Source of the DNA: Falsiroseomonas sp051433195
GTDB lineage: Bacteria; Pseudomonadota; Alphaproteobacteria; Acetobacterales; Acetobacteraceae
Direction: 5' to 3'
Assembly (NCBI RefSeq): GCF_051433195.1
Contig: NZ_JBHMFT010000011.1
Span: 1-64,000, forward strand
DNA length: 64,000 bases
Notes under the pieces: generated by a model
Database searches by the model: none
Seen by the model: the letters and a program-made list of their open reading frames with translations, nothing else
Told to the model about the DNA's origin: nothing
Made by a program: the position numbers and the translations under genes
Shown here: positions 39,948 to 47,807 of the stretch, piece by piece
Position numbering within the stretch: position 1 is the first letter of the stretch
Layout: each line of letters starts with the position of its first letter

Positions 39948-40748
39948 ATGACAAGCACGCGGAAGCTGGAGGGCCGGGTGGCCCTGGTCACCGGCTCGAC
40001 CTCCGGCATCGGCCTCGCCATCGCCCTCGGCTTCGCCGAGGCCGGCGCCAAGGTGATGCTGAACGGCTTCGGCAGCGCCGCCGAGATCGCCGCAGCGCGC
40101 CAGAAGGTCGGCGCCGCCATGGGCGTGGCGGAGGCGCCCTATTCGCCAGCCGACATGTCGAAGCCCGAGGATGTGCGCGGCATGGTCAAGGCCTGCGAAT
40201 CCGAGCTCGGCGCCTGCGACATCCTGGTGAACAACGCCGGCATCCAGTTCGTCTCCCCGGTCGAGGACTTCCCCGAGGACAAGTTCGACCGGATCATCGC
40301 CATCAACTTCACCTCCAACTTCCACGCCATCAAGGCGGCGCTGCCGGGGATGAAGGCGCGGGGCTTCGGGCGCATCGTCAACGTCGCCTCGGCACACGGC
40401 CTGGTCGCCAGCCCCTACAAGACGGCCTACGTTTCGGCCAAGCACGCCGTCGTCGGCCTGACCAAGTCGGTGGCGCTCGAAGTCGCGCAGGGCCCCGTCA
40501 CCTGCAACGCCATCTGCCCCGGCTTCGTCCGCACCCCGCTGGCGGAGGCGCAGGTCAAGCCGCTCGCCGAGAAGCACGGCGTCTCCGAGGACAAGGCGCT
40601 GACCGACTTCCTGCTGGAACGTCAGCCGACCAAGCGTTGGGTCGAGGTCGAGGAAGTCGCCGAGATGGCGCTGTTCCTGTGCGGCCCGAACAGCGGCAGC
40701 ATCAACGGCACCGCCATGTCCATCGACGGCGGCTGGACGGCGCAATGA
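39948..40748 (+). CDS. bdhA: 3-hydroxybutyrate dehydrogenase (SDR)
   Basis: NAD-dependent oxidation of D-3-hydroxybutyrate to acetoacetate, used in breakdown of poly-hydroxybutyrate. The 266-aa classical SDR has VTGSTSGIGLAIA (about residues 14-26), NNAGIQFVSPVEDFP, catalytic Ser/Tyr/Lys in NVASAHGLVASPYKTAYVSAKHAVVG, and CPGFVRTPL. The insertion between residues 190 and 235 with QPTKRW fits BdhA. ATG at 39948 is supported by AGAAGGA at 39934-39940. It precedes a patatin gene; the two are adjacent in several PHB-forming bacteria. Confidence 0.9.
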   Translation: MTSTRKLEGRVALVTGSTSGIGLAIALGFAEAGAKVMLNGFGSAAEIAAARQKVGAAMGVAEAPYSPADMSKPEDVRGMVKACESELGACDILVNNAGIQFVSPVEDFPEDKFDRIIAINFTSNFHAIKAALPGMKARGFGRIVNVASAHGLVASPYKTAYVSAKHAVVGLTKSVALEVAQGPVTCNAICPGFVRTPLAEAQVKPLAEKHGVSEDKALTDFLLERQPTKRWVEVEEVAEMALFLCGPNSGSINGTAMSIDGGWTAQ

Positions 40749-40761
40749 GGCCAGCCATAAG

Positions 40762-40798
40762 CCCTCTCCCCCTTGGGGGAGAGGGTTAAGTGAGGGGG
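40762..40798. repeat. G-rich hairpin repeat, copy 2
   Basis: CCCTCTCCCCC (40762-40772), TT, GGGGGAGAGGG (40775-40785), then TTAAGTGAGGGGG. Same family as 20344-20390 and 53240-53294, but the second hairpin is decayed (no CCCCCTCA partner). 13 bp after the bdhA stop. Confidence 0.7.
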
Positions 40799-40851
40799 TC
40801 CGCGCAACCCAGGTATCGCCTGAGCCCCTGCCGCGCACCCTCCCCGCAAGC

Positions 40852-40892
40852 CCCCCCTCACCCAACCCTCTCCCCCCAGCGGGTGGAGAGGA
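40852..40892. repeat. G-rich hairpin repeat, inverted partial copy
   Basis: CCCCCTCACCCAACCCTCTCC is the reverse complement of the 3' part of copies 1 and 3. A 7-bp stem CCTCTCC/GGAGAGG (40867-40873, 40885-40891) remains. With copy 2 it forms an inverted pair around 53 bp in the bdhA-patatin gap. Confidence 0.65.
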
Positions 40893-40920
40893 CTAGCCCG
40901 CAAGGCGCGAACCCCGCCCC

Positions 40921-42033
40921 ATGATCGAGAACGAGTTCCGCTCGGAAGCCGCCGACACCCTCGGGGCCGCCGGCGCCGCGCCCGGCCCCCTGCCCCGCCC
41001 CGCCCGCAACGCGCCGACCACGCGCCGCATCAACCTGGCGCTGCAGGGCGGCGGCACCCACGGCGCCTTCACCTGGGGCGTCCTGGAACGCCTGCTCGAA
41101 GACGAACGCCTGGAGTTCGAGGCCGTCTCCGGCACCTCCGCCGGCGCCATGAACGCCGCCATCTTCGTCCAGGGCCTGTGCGACGGCGGCCGCGACGGCG
41201 CGCGGCGGGCGCTCGACCGCTTCTGGCGCAACGCCGCCGGCCGCATGGCGAACAGCCCCCTGCAGAACACCCCGCTGGAGAAGGCGATCTGGGGCCACGA
41301 CCTGACCTGGTCCTTCGCCTACCAGGCCTTCGAGACGCTGACCCGCGTCATGTCGCCCTACCAGCTCAACCCCACGCCCTACGAGTTCAACCCGCTGCGC
41401 CAGGTGCTGGACGAGGAGATCAAGCCGGACATCCTGCGCCATGGGCAGGGGCCGAAGCTGTTCATCTCCGCCACCTCCGTCCGAACCGGCAAGCCGCGGG
41501 TCTTCGCGCGCAACGAGGTGACGGTGGATGTGCTGCTCGCCTCCGCCTGCCTGCCGCAATTCTTCAAGGCGGTGGAGATCGACGGCGAGCCGTTCTGGGA
41601 TGGCGGCTACCTCGGCAACCCGGCGCTGTGGCCGCTGTACGAACAGGGCGGGCCACCGGACATCGTGCTGGTCCAGCTCAACCCCATCGTCCGCGACGAA
41701 CTGCCGACGCGGCCGACCGAGATCGTCAACCGCCTGAACGAGATCAGCTTCAACGCCTCCCTGATGGCGGAAATGCGCGCCATCGACTTCGTGCAGCGCC
41801 TTCTGGAAGCCGGCCGCCTGGAACAGCCGCGCTACCGCCGCCTGTTCATCCACTGCATCGAGGACGAGGCACGGATGCGCGACTTCAAGCTCAGCACCAA
41901 GCTGAACGGCGATTGGGACTTCCTGATGACGCTGAAGCGCTACGGGCGGGAGGCGGCGGAGGGCTGGCTCGACACCCATTTCGACAAGCTGGGCCGCGAG
42001 AGCAGCGTCGATATCCGGGAACGCTTCCTTTAG
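40921..42033 (+). CDS. Patatin-like phospholipase family protein
   Basis: A 370-aa patatin-fold serine hydrolase. Oxyanion glycines in LQGGGTHGAFTWGVL (about residues 41-55), nucleophile elbow GTSAG (about 71-75) and the dyad Asp in WDGGYLGNPAL (DGG) are all present, so it should be an active lipid acyl hydrolase or PHB-associated esterase. No signal peptide; the first 35 residues are Ala/Pro-rich. Follows bdhA in the same direction across the repeat pair. Confidence 0.9.
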   Translation: MIENEFRSEAADTLGAAGAAPGPLPRPARNAPTTRRINLALQGGGTHGAFTWGVLERLLEDERLEFEAVSGTSAGAMNAAIFVQGLCDGGRDGARRALDRFWRNAAGRMANSPLQNTPLEKAIWGHDLTWSFAYQAFETLTRVMSPYQLNPTPYEFNPLRQVLDEEIKPDILRHGQGPKLFISATSVRTGKPRVFARNEVTVDVLLASACLPQFFKAVEIDGEPFWDGGYLGNPALWPLYEQGGPPDIVLVQLNPIVRDELPTRPTEIVNRLNEISFNASLMAEMRAIDFVQRLLEAGRLEQPRYRRLFIHCIEDEARMRDFKLSTKLNGDWDFLMTLKRYGREAAEGWLDTHFDKLGRESSVDIRERFL

Positions 42034-42108
42034 CCGCAACACAACCTATTGGCGAGTACCGCCAAGGCATGATAGTTGCCGTACCGACCCGATACGACTG
42101 AGGATCCG

Positions 42109-42489
42109 ATGCCAACCCTGCCTGACGGCCCCGTCCTGGATGCCCGGGCCGCCTGGCTCGTCGGCCTCCGCGCCGGCACGGCCCGGCCGGCCGGCAACGA
42201 CAATGGCGGCGCACCCTCCGGCACCTACCACTGGCGCCGCGGCGATGGCGACGACACGGTGATCGGCGGCGGCGGCGGCGACCGGCTGCGACTGTGGAAC
42301 ACCCTGCTGACCCTGCCCGACCTGCTGCGCACGATCCGCGTCGATCCCGGCCTGCCGCGCCCGGTGCTGACCACATGCGGCGGCATCGACCTGCGCGGCG
42401 TCACCGGCCGCATCGTGCTGGGGCGGGAGACCGTCACCTTCCACGGCCTGGACGAGTTGGTCCTCGGCAACGTCATCCTCCCCGACTGA
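42109..42489 (+). CDS. Small RTX-motif protein, tandem paralogue 1
   Basis: A 126-aa uncharacterised protein. Residues about 45-60 read YHWRRGDGDDTVIGGGGGD, an RTX/hemolysin-type calcium-binding pattern, and the rest predicts as beta-strands (LTTCGGIDLRGVTGRIVLGRETVTFHGLDELVLGNV). No signal peptide. Start ATG at 42109 with AGGA four bases earlier. It is paralogous to the next gene: both have T-LTL, I-DP, GV-GR-LG-ET-F-GL at matching positions. Function unknown; perhaps a type I secretion substrate. Confidence 0.6.
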   Translation: MPTLPDGPVLDARAAWLVGLRAGTARPAGNDNGGAPSGTYHWRRGDGDDTVIGGGGGDRLRLWNTLLTLPDLLRTIRVDPGLPRPVLTTCGGIDLRGVTGRIVLGRETVTFHGLDELVLGNVILPD

Positions 42490-42599
42490 AGTCGGCGCAC
42501 ATCGCCTGAGCCTATGGCCCCCAAAGGGCCTTCGGATTGGAGGCGACACCCCCCGCCGCGCTTTCCTGCCCCCTGCAACGACAGGCGGAGCAGGCAGCG

Positions 42600-42998
42600 A
42601 TGAGCGACAAGGACAAGCGGTGCAACGGCTGGGACCTCGACATGGTCATGCCGGAACTGCCCGCCCAGGGCCGCTGGCGCGGCGGCCCGATGACCCGGCG
42701 GCTGCGCGCCGGCCCGGAAACCCTGGTCTGGCACCCCGGCGAAGGCGACCGCACCATCGCGCTGGGCGATGGCGTGGCGACCCTGCGGCTGGAGGATACC
42801 GACCTGACCCTGGCGCAGATCCACGCCGCGATCGAGGCCGACCCCGCCGGCGCCGCGCCGCGTCTCGGCCTGGGCGAGATCGTCACCCAGGGCGTCAGCG
42901 GCCGCCTGCGCCTCGGCGCCGAGACCCTCCGCTTCGAAGGCCTCGCCCGCATCGTCATCGGCGGCTTCAGCCCCTACCCCGCGCGCCGACCGGAGTGA
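42600..42998 (+). CDS. Small RTX-like protein, tandem paralogue 2
   Basis: A 132-aa uncharacterised protein, paralogue of the preceding gene. The Ca-binding pattern is degenerate here (VWHPGEGDRTIALGDGVATLRL, about residues 43-64), while the C-terminal half (LTLAQIHAAIEADP...IVTQGVSGRLRLGAETLRFEGLARIVIGGF) keeps the shared strand pattern. Start at ATG 42600 (MSDKDKRC); the open frame extends 21 codons upstream but without a better start. Its 3' end overlaps the convergent DUF3293 gene by 25 bp. Confidence 0.6.
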   Translation: MSDKDKRCNGWDLDMVMPELPAQGRWRGGPMTRRLRAGPETLVWHPGEGDRTIALGDGVATLRLEDTDLTLAQIHAAIEADPAGAAPRLGLGEIVTQGVSGRLRLGAETLRFEGLARIVIGGFSPYPARRPE

Positions 42999-43378
42999 GA
43001 CAGGCAGGCGGCCAGCCGGGCGGGACGGCCCGCCGCCACCACCACGATCGCCCATTGCCGGAACCGTCGCCCCAGCACGCGGAGCCGGCGCGGATCGCCG
43101 CGCAGCAGCAGATGATGCTCCGCCCACCCCGCACCGCGTCCGAAGCCCTCGGCCAGCACCCGCCCGCGCGCCGCCTGCCGCAGCCGGTCCTGCGTCCGCA
43201 GGTTCCAGCCCTCCGGCATCCGCCGGCTGCGCGGGTTCCAGGCGGTGACGAAACCCGCCTGCCGCACGCCATGCCGCGCCAGCAGCGCATCCATGGCGGC
43301 ACTGCGCCGCCCGATCCGCACCGCCACGCCGGGAACCTCGTAGCGGGTGCGCAGGAAGGCGCCAATCGGCGGCGTCAT
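42974..43378 (-). CDS. DUF3293 domain protein
   Basis: A 134-aa protein of the DUF3293 family: GAFLRTRYEVPG near the start, FVTAWNPRSRRMPEGWNLRTQDRL (about residues 43-66) and a GDPRRLRVLGRRFRQWAIVVV segment near the end. Function unknown. ATG at 43378 overlaps the stop of the methyltransferase gene (ATGA), so it is coupled to it. It overlaps the convergent small RTX-like gene. Confidence 0.75.
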   Translation of the reverse strand: MTPPIGAFLRTRYEVPGVAVRIGRRSAAMDALLARHGVRQAGFVTAWNPRSRRMPEGWNLRTQDRLRQAARGRVLAEGFGRGAGWAEHHLLLRGDPRRLRVLGRRFRQWAIVVVAAGRPARLAACLSHSGRRAG

Positions 43379-44550
43379 GCCAGGTGCAGCAGCAGCCCCT
43401 TGAGGTAGGCGCTCTCGGGCAGCGCCGGATGCACCGGATGGTCCGGCCCGGCGCCGACACTGGCCAGGATGCGGCACTCCCGCCGGGCCTTGTGCACGCC
43501 CCAGGCCACCGCCTCCGCGAAGTCGCCGGGTGCCACGTGATGCGAGCAGGAGGCGATGAACAGGATGCCGTCCGGCGCCACCAGCCCCGCCGCCAGCCGC
43601 GCCAGCTTTGCATAGCCGCGCAGCGCCGCCGGCTGGTCCTTCCGCGTCTTGGCGAAGGCCGGCGGGTCCGCCACCACCACCTCGAAGCGCCGCCCGCTGG
43701 CGGTCATGCGTTCCAGTTGCTCCAGCGCCTCCGCCTTCAGCGGCACCACGCGGTCCGCGAAGCCGGCCAGCCGGGCGCCCTGCATCGCCAGGTCCAGCGC
43801 ATGCTCGCTGCGGTCCAGCAGCGTCACCTCCCGTGCGCCGGCCGCCGCCGCGGCCAGGCCGAAGCCGCCGGTGTGGCAGAAGGCGTCCAGCATGGACCGC
43901 CCCGGACACAGCCGCGCCACCATCGCCCGGTTGGCGCGCTGGTCGAAGAACCACCCGGTCTTCTGCCCGCCGAGCAGGTCCACCGGGAAGCGCAGCCCGG
44001 CTTCCTCCACCGTCGCGGTGCCATCGCCATGCAGGGCCGTGACGGATTCGGCCAGCCCCTCCAGCTTGCGCACGGCGCTGTCGTTGCGGGCGATGACCAG
44101 GCGCGGCGCGAACAAGGCGTGCAGCGCCTCCAGGATCAGGGGCGTCGCCGCCTCCATCCCCGCGGTATTCGCCTGGATCGCCACCGCATCGCCGTAGCGG
44201 TCGATGATCAGGCCGGGCAGGCCATCGGCCTCGGCATGCACCAGGCGGTAATGCGGCGTGTCGAACAGCCTCTCCCGCAGCGCCAGGCAGGCACCGAGCC
44301 GCGCCCGGAACCAGCCGGCATCGATCGGCGCCTCCGGGTCAGCATCCAGCCGTCGCGCCGCGATCAGGCTGTGCGGGTTGAAGTGCCAGGCGCCGTGCCG
44401 CACGCCGTCATCGCCCTCCAGCCGCACCACGCTGCCGGGCGGCAGGGCACGCAGCGCCGGGGTCATGGCGATCTCGTTGGAGAAGGCCCAGGGGTGGCCG
44501 GCCTTGACGCGACGGTCGGCCCCGGGGGCGAGGCGGATCTGGGTATGCAT
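43375..44550 (-). CDS. rlmI: Class I SAM-dependent rRNA methyltransferase, RlmI-like
   Basis: A 391-aa enzyme with an N-terminal PUA-like domain (IRLAPGADRRVKAGHPWAFSNEI, about residues 5-27), a central RlmI-type domain (RYGDAVAIQANTAGME) and a C-terminal Rossmann methyltransferase (FDQRANRAMVARL, LDAFCHTGGFGLAAAAAGA for SAM, VVADPPAFAKTRKD as the catalytic PPxF-type motif). RlmI makes m5C1962 in 23S rRNA in E. coli; the same site here is inferred from family. Precedes the coupled DUF3293 gene. Confidence 0.88.
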   Translation of the reverse strand: MHTQIRLAPGADRRVKAGHPWAFSNEIAMTPALRALPPGSVVRLEGDDGVRHGAWHFNPHSLIAARRLDADPEAPIDAGWFRARLGACLALRERLFDTPHYRLVHAEADGLPGLIIDRYGDAVAIQANTAGMEAATPLILEALHALFAPRLVIARNDSAVRKLEGLAESVTALHGDGTATVEEAGLRFPVDLLGGQKTGWFFDQRANRAMVARLCPGRSMLDAFCHTGGFGLAAAAAGAREVTLLDRSEHALDLAMQGARLAGFADRVVPLKAEALEQLERMTASGRRFEVVVADPPAFAKTRKDQPAALRGYAKLARLAAGLVAPDGILFIASCSHHVAPGDFAEAVAWGVHKARRECRILASVGAGPDHPVHPALPESAYLKGLLLHLA

Positions 44551-44568
44551 GGCACGCCTATGCCCCGA

Positions 44569-45462
44569 TCAGCCGCGCACCGCCAGCACGACCCCCGAAA
44601 CGGTCAGCGACAGCGCCACCACCTCCCGCACCCCCAGCGCCTCGCCGAGGAAGATCGCCGCCGCCGCCACCCCCACCACCGGCGTCAGCAGCGTGCCGGC
44701 CGAGGCCGCCGCCGCCGGCAGCCGCCGCAGCGCCGCGAACCAGGCGAGGTAGCACAGCCCGAGCGGCCCGATGCCCGCATAGGCCATCAGCGCCCAGGCC
44801 TGCGGCGACAGCGCTGTGAAGTCCGGCGCCTCGAACAGCAGCGCGCCGAGCAGCAGCGGCACGCAGCCCAGGCTGAGCTGCCAGGCCGCCCCGGCATTCG
44901 GCGGCAGCGCCAGCGGCCAGCGCTTGGTCACCACGGTCCCGAGCGAGAACAGCACCGCCGCCGCCAGCGCCACCGCGACGCCCGGCAGCTTCGCCACCCC
45001 GACCTCCACCCCCGACCCCAGCACCAGCACCGACAGCCCGCCGAGCCCCAGCACCAGCGCCAGCACCCGCCGCAGCCCCGGCGGCTCGCCCAGGATGATC
45101 CAGGCGAAGATCGAGGCCCAGACCGGCATGGTGTAGCAGACGATGGTCGCCTCCCCCGCCGCCAGCCACAGCAGCGAGAATGCCGCCAGCCCCATCCAGG
45201 CCGAGACGTTGAGGAAGGACACCACCACCAGCCGCGGCCACAGCGCGCGCGGCACCACCAGCGATTCGCGCCGCGCCAGGGCGATGCCGAACAGCAGCGC
45301 GATGCCGAGCGCGCCGCAGGCGGTGCGCATGCTGAGCACCGGGATCTCGGCCAGCAGCAGCTTCATCGCCGGCCAGTTCAAGCCCCAGCCGAACACCGTC
45401 ACCAGCAGCAGCAGCAGGCCGCGCGGGTCGAGGCGTGCGGGGCTGCTTCTACCTGATCCCAT
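44569..45462 (-). CDS. EamA/DMT-superfamily transporter
   Basis: A 297-aa inner-membrane protein with ten predicted helices in two EamA repeats (about residues 10-145 and 155-297). Marks: GWGLNWPAMKLLL near the start, TIVCYTMPVWASIFAWIILGE closing repeat 1 and GTLLTPVVGVAAAAIFLGE closing repeat 2. Such carriers export amino acids or other metabolites; substrate unknown. The start ATG at 45462 gives a short N-tail; a hairpin lies 16 bp upstream. Confidence 0.85.
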   Translation of the reverse strand: MGSGRSSPARLDPRGLLLLLVTVFGWGLNWPAMKLLLAEIPVLSMRTACGALGIALLFGIALARRESLVVPRALWPRLVVVSFLNVSAWMGLAAFSLLWLAAGEATIVCYTMPVWASIFAWIILGEPPGLRRVLALVLGLGGLSVLVLGSGVEVGVAKLPGVAVALAAAVLFSLGTVVTKRWPLALPPNAGAAWQLSLGCVPLLLGALLFEAPDFTALSPQAWALMAYAGIGPLGLCYLAWFAALRRLPAAAASAGTLLTPVVGVAAAAIFLGEALGVREVVALSLTVSGVVLAVRG

Positions 45463-45477
45463 GCCGCACGCCCTGCG

Positions 45478-45551
45478 CCCGCCGCAGGCGGGTGAGCGCC
45501 CGGATGGGCGCCGCGACACCTGTCGCGAAGCCAAGGAAACCGGAGGTTTCC
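45478..45551. other. Cluster of three perfect hairpins between the aldolase and DMT genes
   Basis: CCCGCC-GCA-GGCGGG (45478-45492), CGCGACA-CC-TGTCGCG (45512-45527) and GGAAACC-GGA-GGTTTCC (45535-45551), all perfect. They occupy most of the 117-bp gap between the class II aldolase stop and the DMT transporter start on the minus strand. No T-run follows, so they could be terminators, processing sites, or leader structures for the transporter mRNA. Confidence 0.5.
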
Positions 45552-45579
45552 GCCTGGCGTCTGAAGGCCAAGCTATGGC

Positions 45580-46362
45580 TCAAGTCAGAAAGTCCGGCTC
45601 CTCCTTCGCCAGGCGGCGCTTGATGCTCTCCAGGTGCAGCACCGCGCTCTCGCCGTCGCCTTCGCGCATCTGCTCATAGGTCTTGCGGGCCAACTCCGGC
45701 GGCACCGGCTTCAGCGTGCGGCCGGTGGACAGCGCGAGCCGCTGCGCCTCCGCCGCGCGCTCCAGGTAGTACAGATCGTCCCAGGCGGCGGCGGCGCTGG
45801 GGCCCACCACCATCACGCCGTGGTTCTTCATGAAGACGATGTCGGCCTCGCCGATGCTGGCCGCGATGCGGTCGCCCTCGCGCTCGTCCAGTGCGAGCCC
45901 GTTGTACTCCTCGTCCACCACCGTGCGGCCGTAGAACTTCAGCGCGGACTGCCCGGCCCAGGCCAGCGGCGGGCCTTCCAGCATGGCGAGTGCCGTCGCA
46001 TTCGGCATGTGGGTGTGGAAGGCGGCACGCGCGCGCGGGACGTTCTTGTGGACGCGGGCATGGATGTAGAAGGCCGTCGCCTCCGGCACCCCCTCCCCCG
46101 CCACGACATTGCCGGCGAAGTCGCAGACCAGCAGGCGCGACGCGGTGATTTCCGCGAAGGCCCAGCCATAGGGGTTCACCAGGAACAGGTCGTCCCGGCC
46201 CGGCACCACGAGCGAGAAGTGGTTGCAGATGCCCTCATGCATCCCGAGCCGCGCCGCCATGCGGAAGCAGGCCGCGAGGTCGACGCGGGCCTGGCGCACC
46301 GCATCGGCGTCGAGCTCCGAATTGCGCAGGATGGCGGGGGCGGCGTTCAGCGCATGGGCCAT
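45580..46362 (-). CDS. Class II aldolase/adducin family protein
   Basis: A 260-aa class II aldolase-fold protein. Zn ligands are expected in FHTHMPNATALA (HxH, about residues 118-120) and MKNHGVMVVG (His, about 185), with the catalytic acid region NHFSLVVPG near 50. In the family, substrates are sugar phosphates or, in adducin-like members, unknown. The start at ATG 46362 was chosen because sequence upstream in frame has no family match. Divergent from the amidohydrolase gene at 46484. Confidence 0.88.
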   Translation of the reverse strand: MAHALNAAPAILRNSELDADAVRQARVDLAACFRMAARLGMHEGICNHFSLVVPGRDDLFLVNPYGWAFAEITASRLLVCDFAGNVVAGEGVPEATAFYIHARVHKNVPRARAAFHTHMPNATALAMLEGPPLAWAGQSALKFYGRTVVDEEYNGLALDEREGDRIAASIGEADIVFMKNHGVMVVGPSAAAAWDDLYYLERAAEAQRLALSTGRTLKPVPPELARKTYEQMREGDGESAVLHLESIKRRLAKEEPDFLT

Positions 46363-46483
46363 GGCGGGCGTCCTCGATGTTCCCGCGATGATTCGCAGGA
46401 CACCCCGCCCGCCGCAAGCACCGCATCTGGCCAAATGTCCCGATCCGGCGCAGATCGAAGCGGCAAAGACGGGGGCTCGGCCG

Positions 46484-47728
46484 ATGAGCGGCACCAACCA
46501 GCGGATCGACGGCAAGCGGCTGTGGGACAGCCTGATGGCCATGGCCCGGCACGGCGCGACGCCCAAGGGCGGCGTCCGCCGCCTGACGCTGACCGACATC
46601 GACCGCGCCGCCCGCGACGATTTCCGCACCCAGTGCGAGGCGCTCGGCCTGACGGTGCGGGTCGATGCCATCGGCAACATGTTCGCCCGCCGCGCCGGCC
46701 GCGACCCGTCCCGCCTGCCGGTGCTGTTCGGCAGCCACCTGGACAGCCAGCCCTCCGGCGGCAAGTACGATGGCGCGCTGGGCGTGATGGCGGGGATGGA
46801 GGTGATGCGCACCCTGCACGACCTCAACATCACCACCGAGGCGCCGCTGGAGCTGGTGAACTGGACCGACGAGGAAGGCAGCCGCTTCGGCTATTCCCTG
46901 ATGGGCAGCGGCACCTGGGCCGGAATCTACCCGCTGGCGCAATCCTACGCGCTCCGCGACATCGAGGGTGTCTCGGTGGAACAGGCGCTGGATGCCATCG
47001 GCTACCGCGGCGCCGAACCCGCCGAGCCCTTCCCCGCCGACTCCTACTTCGAGCTGCATATCGAGCAGGGCCCGATCCTGGAACGGGAGGGCCGTCAGAT
47101 CGGCATCGTCACCGGCGCGCAGGCGCAAATCTGGTGGGATGCCCGCATCACCGGCCAGGACAGCCACGCCGGCACCACCCCACCCTCCACCCGCCGCGAC
47201 GCCCTGGTCGCCGCCGCCCGAATCATCGAGCTGGTGGACCAACGGATGCGGGAGGCCGGGGAGGATGGCCGCGGCACCGTCGGCTTCCTGCACGTGCTGC
47301 CGAACAGCCGCAACGTGATCCCCGGCGAGGTCTCCTTCAGCATCGAGTTCCGCCACCCCGACAGCGCCCGCATCGCCTGGCTGGCCGAGACCTTCCCGGC
47401 CGAGGCGACAGCCCTGGTCGCCGCCACCGGCTGCACGCTGGAGCTGACCGAACTTCTCCGCTTCGCCGCCCAACCCTTTGATCCGGAATGCGTCGCCCTG
47501 GTCGAACAAGCCGCCACACGTCTCGGGTATCCATCCCGGAAAATGGTCTCCGGCGCCGGCCACGATGCCGTCTACGTCGCCCGGCGCATGCCGGCCGCGA
47601 TGATCTTCACCCCCTGCAAGGACGGCCTCAGCCACAACGAGGCCGAGAGCATCGAGCCGGCCGAGGCCGAGGCCGGCTGCCAGGTGCTGTTCGAGGCCGT
47701 GGTCGCCCGCGCCAACCGCAGCACGTAG
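46484..47728 (+). CDS. M20-family amidohydrolase (N-carbamoyl-amino-acid hydrolase / allantoate amidohydrolase type)
   Basis: A 414-aa Zn/Mn-dependent hydrolase of the AllC/HyuC type. Metal and catalytic residues: GSHLDSQPSGGKYDGALGV (His, bridging Asp; about residues 84-102), NWTDEEGSRFGYSLMGS (Glu pair; about 125-141), ELHIEQGPILE (His) and FTPCKDGLSHNEAE near the end (His). Hydrolyses the carbamoyl or amidine nitrogen of linear ureides; exact substrate unknown. No other purine or hydantoin genes lie nearby. Confidence 0.9.
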   Translation: MSGTNQRIDGKRLWDSLMAMARHGATPKGGVRRLTLTDIDRAARDDFRTQCEALGLTVRVDAIGNMFARRAGRDPSRLPVLFGSHLDSQPSGGKYDGALGVMAGMEVMRTLHDLNITTEAPLELVNWTDEEGSRFGYSLMGSGTWAGIYPLAQSYALRDIEGVSVEQALDAIGYRGAEPAEPFPADSYFELHIEQGPILEREGRQIGIVTGAQAQIWWDARITGQDSHAGTTPPSTRRDALVAAARIIELVDQRMREAGEDGRGTVGFLHVLPNSRNVIPGEVSFSIEFRHPDSARIAWLAETFPAEATALVAATGCTLELTELLRFAAQPFDPECVALVEQAATRLGYPSRKMVSGAGHDAVYVARRMPAAMIFTPCKDGLSHNEAESIEPAEAEAGCQVLFEAVVARANRST

Positions 47729-47807
47729 ATCGCGTTGCAACTTTCGCGGCACCGGGGCGCTTCCGGGGAGGTCCCTGCCAGCCTCGCCATTGGAGCGCCC
47801 GCGCATC

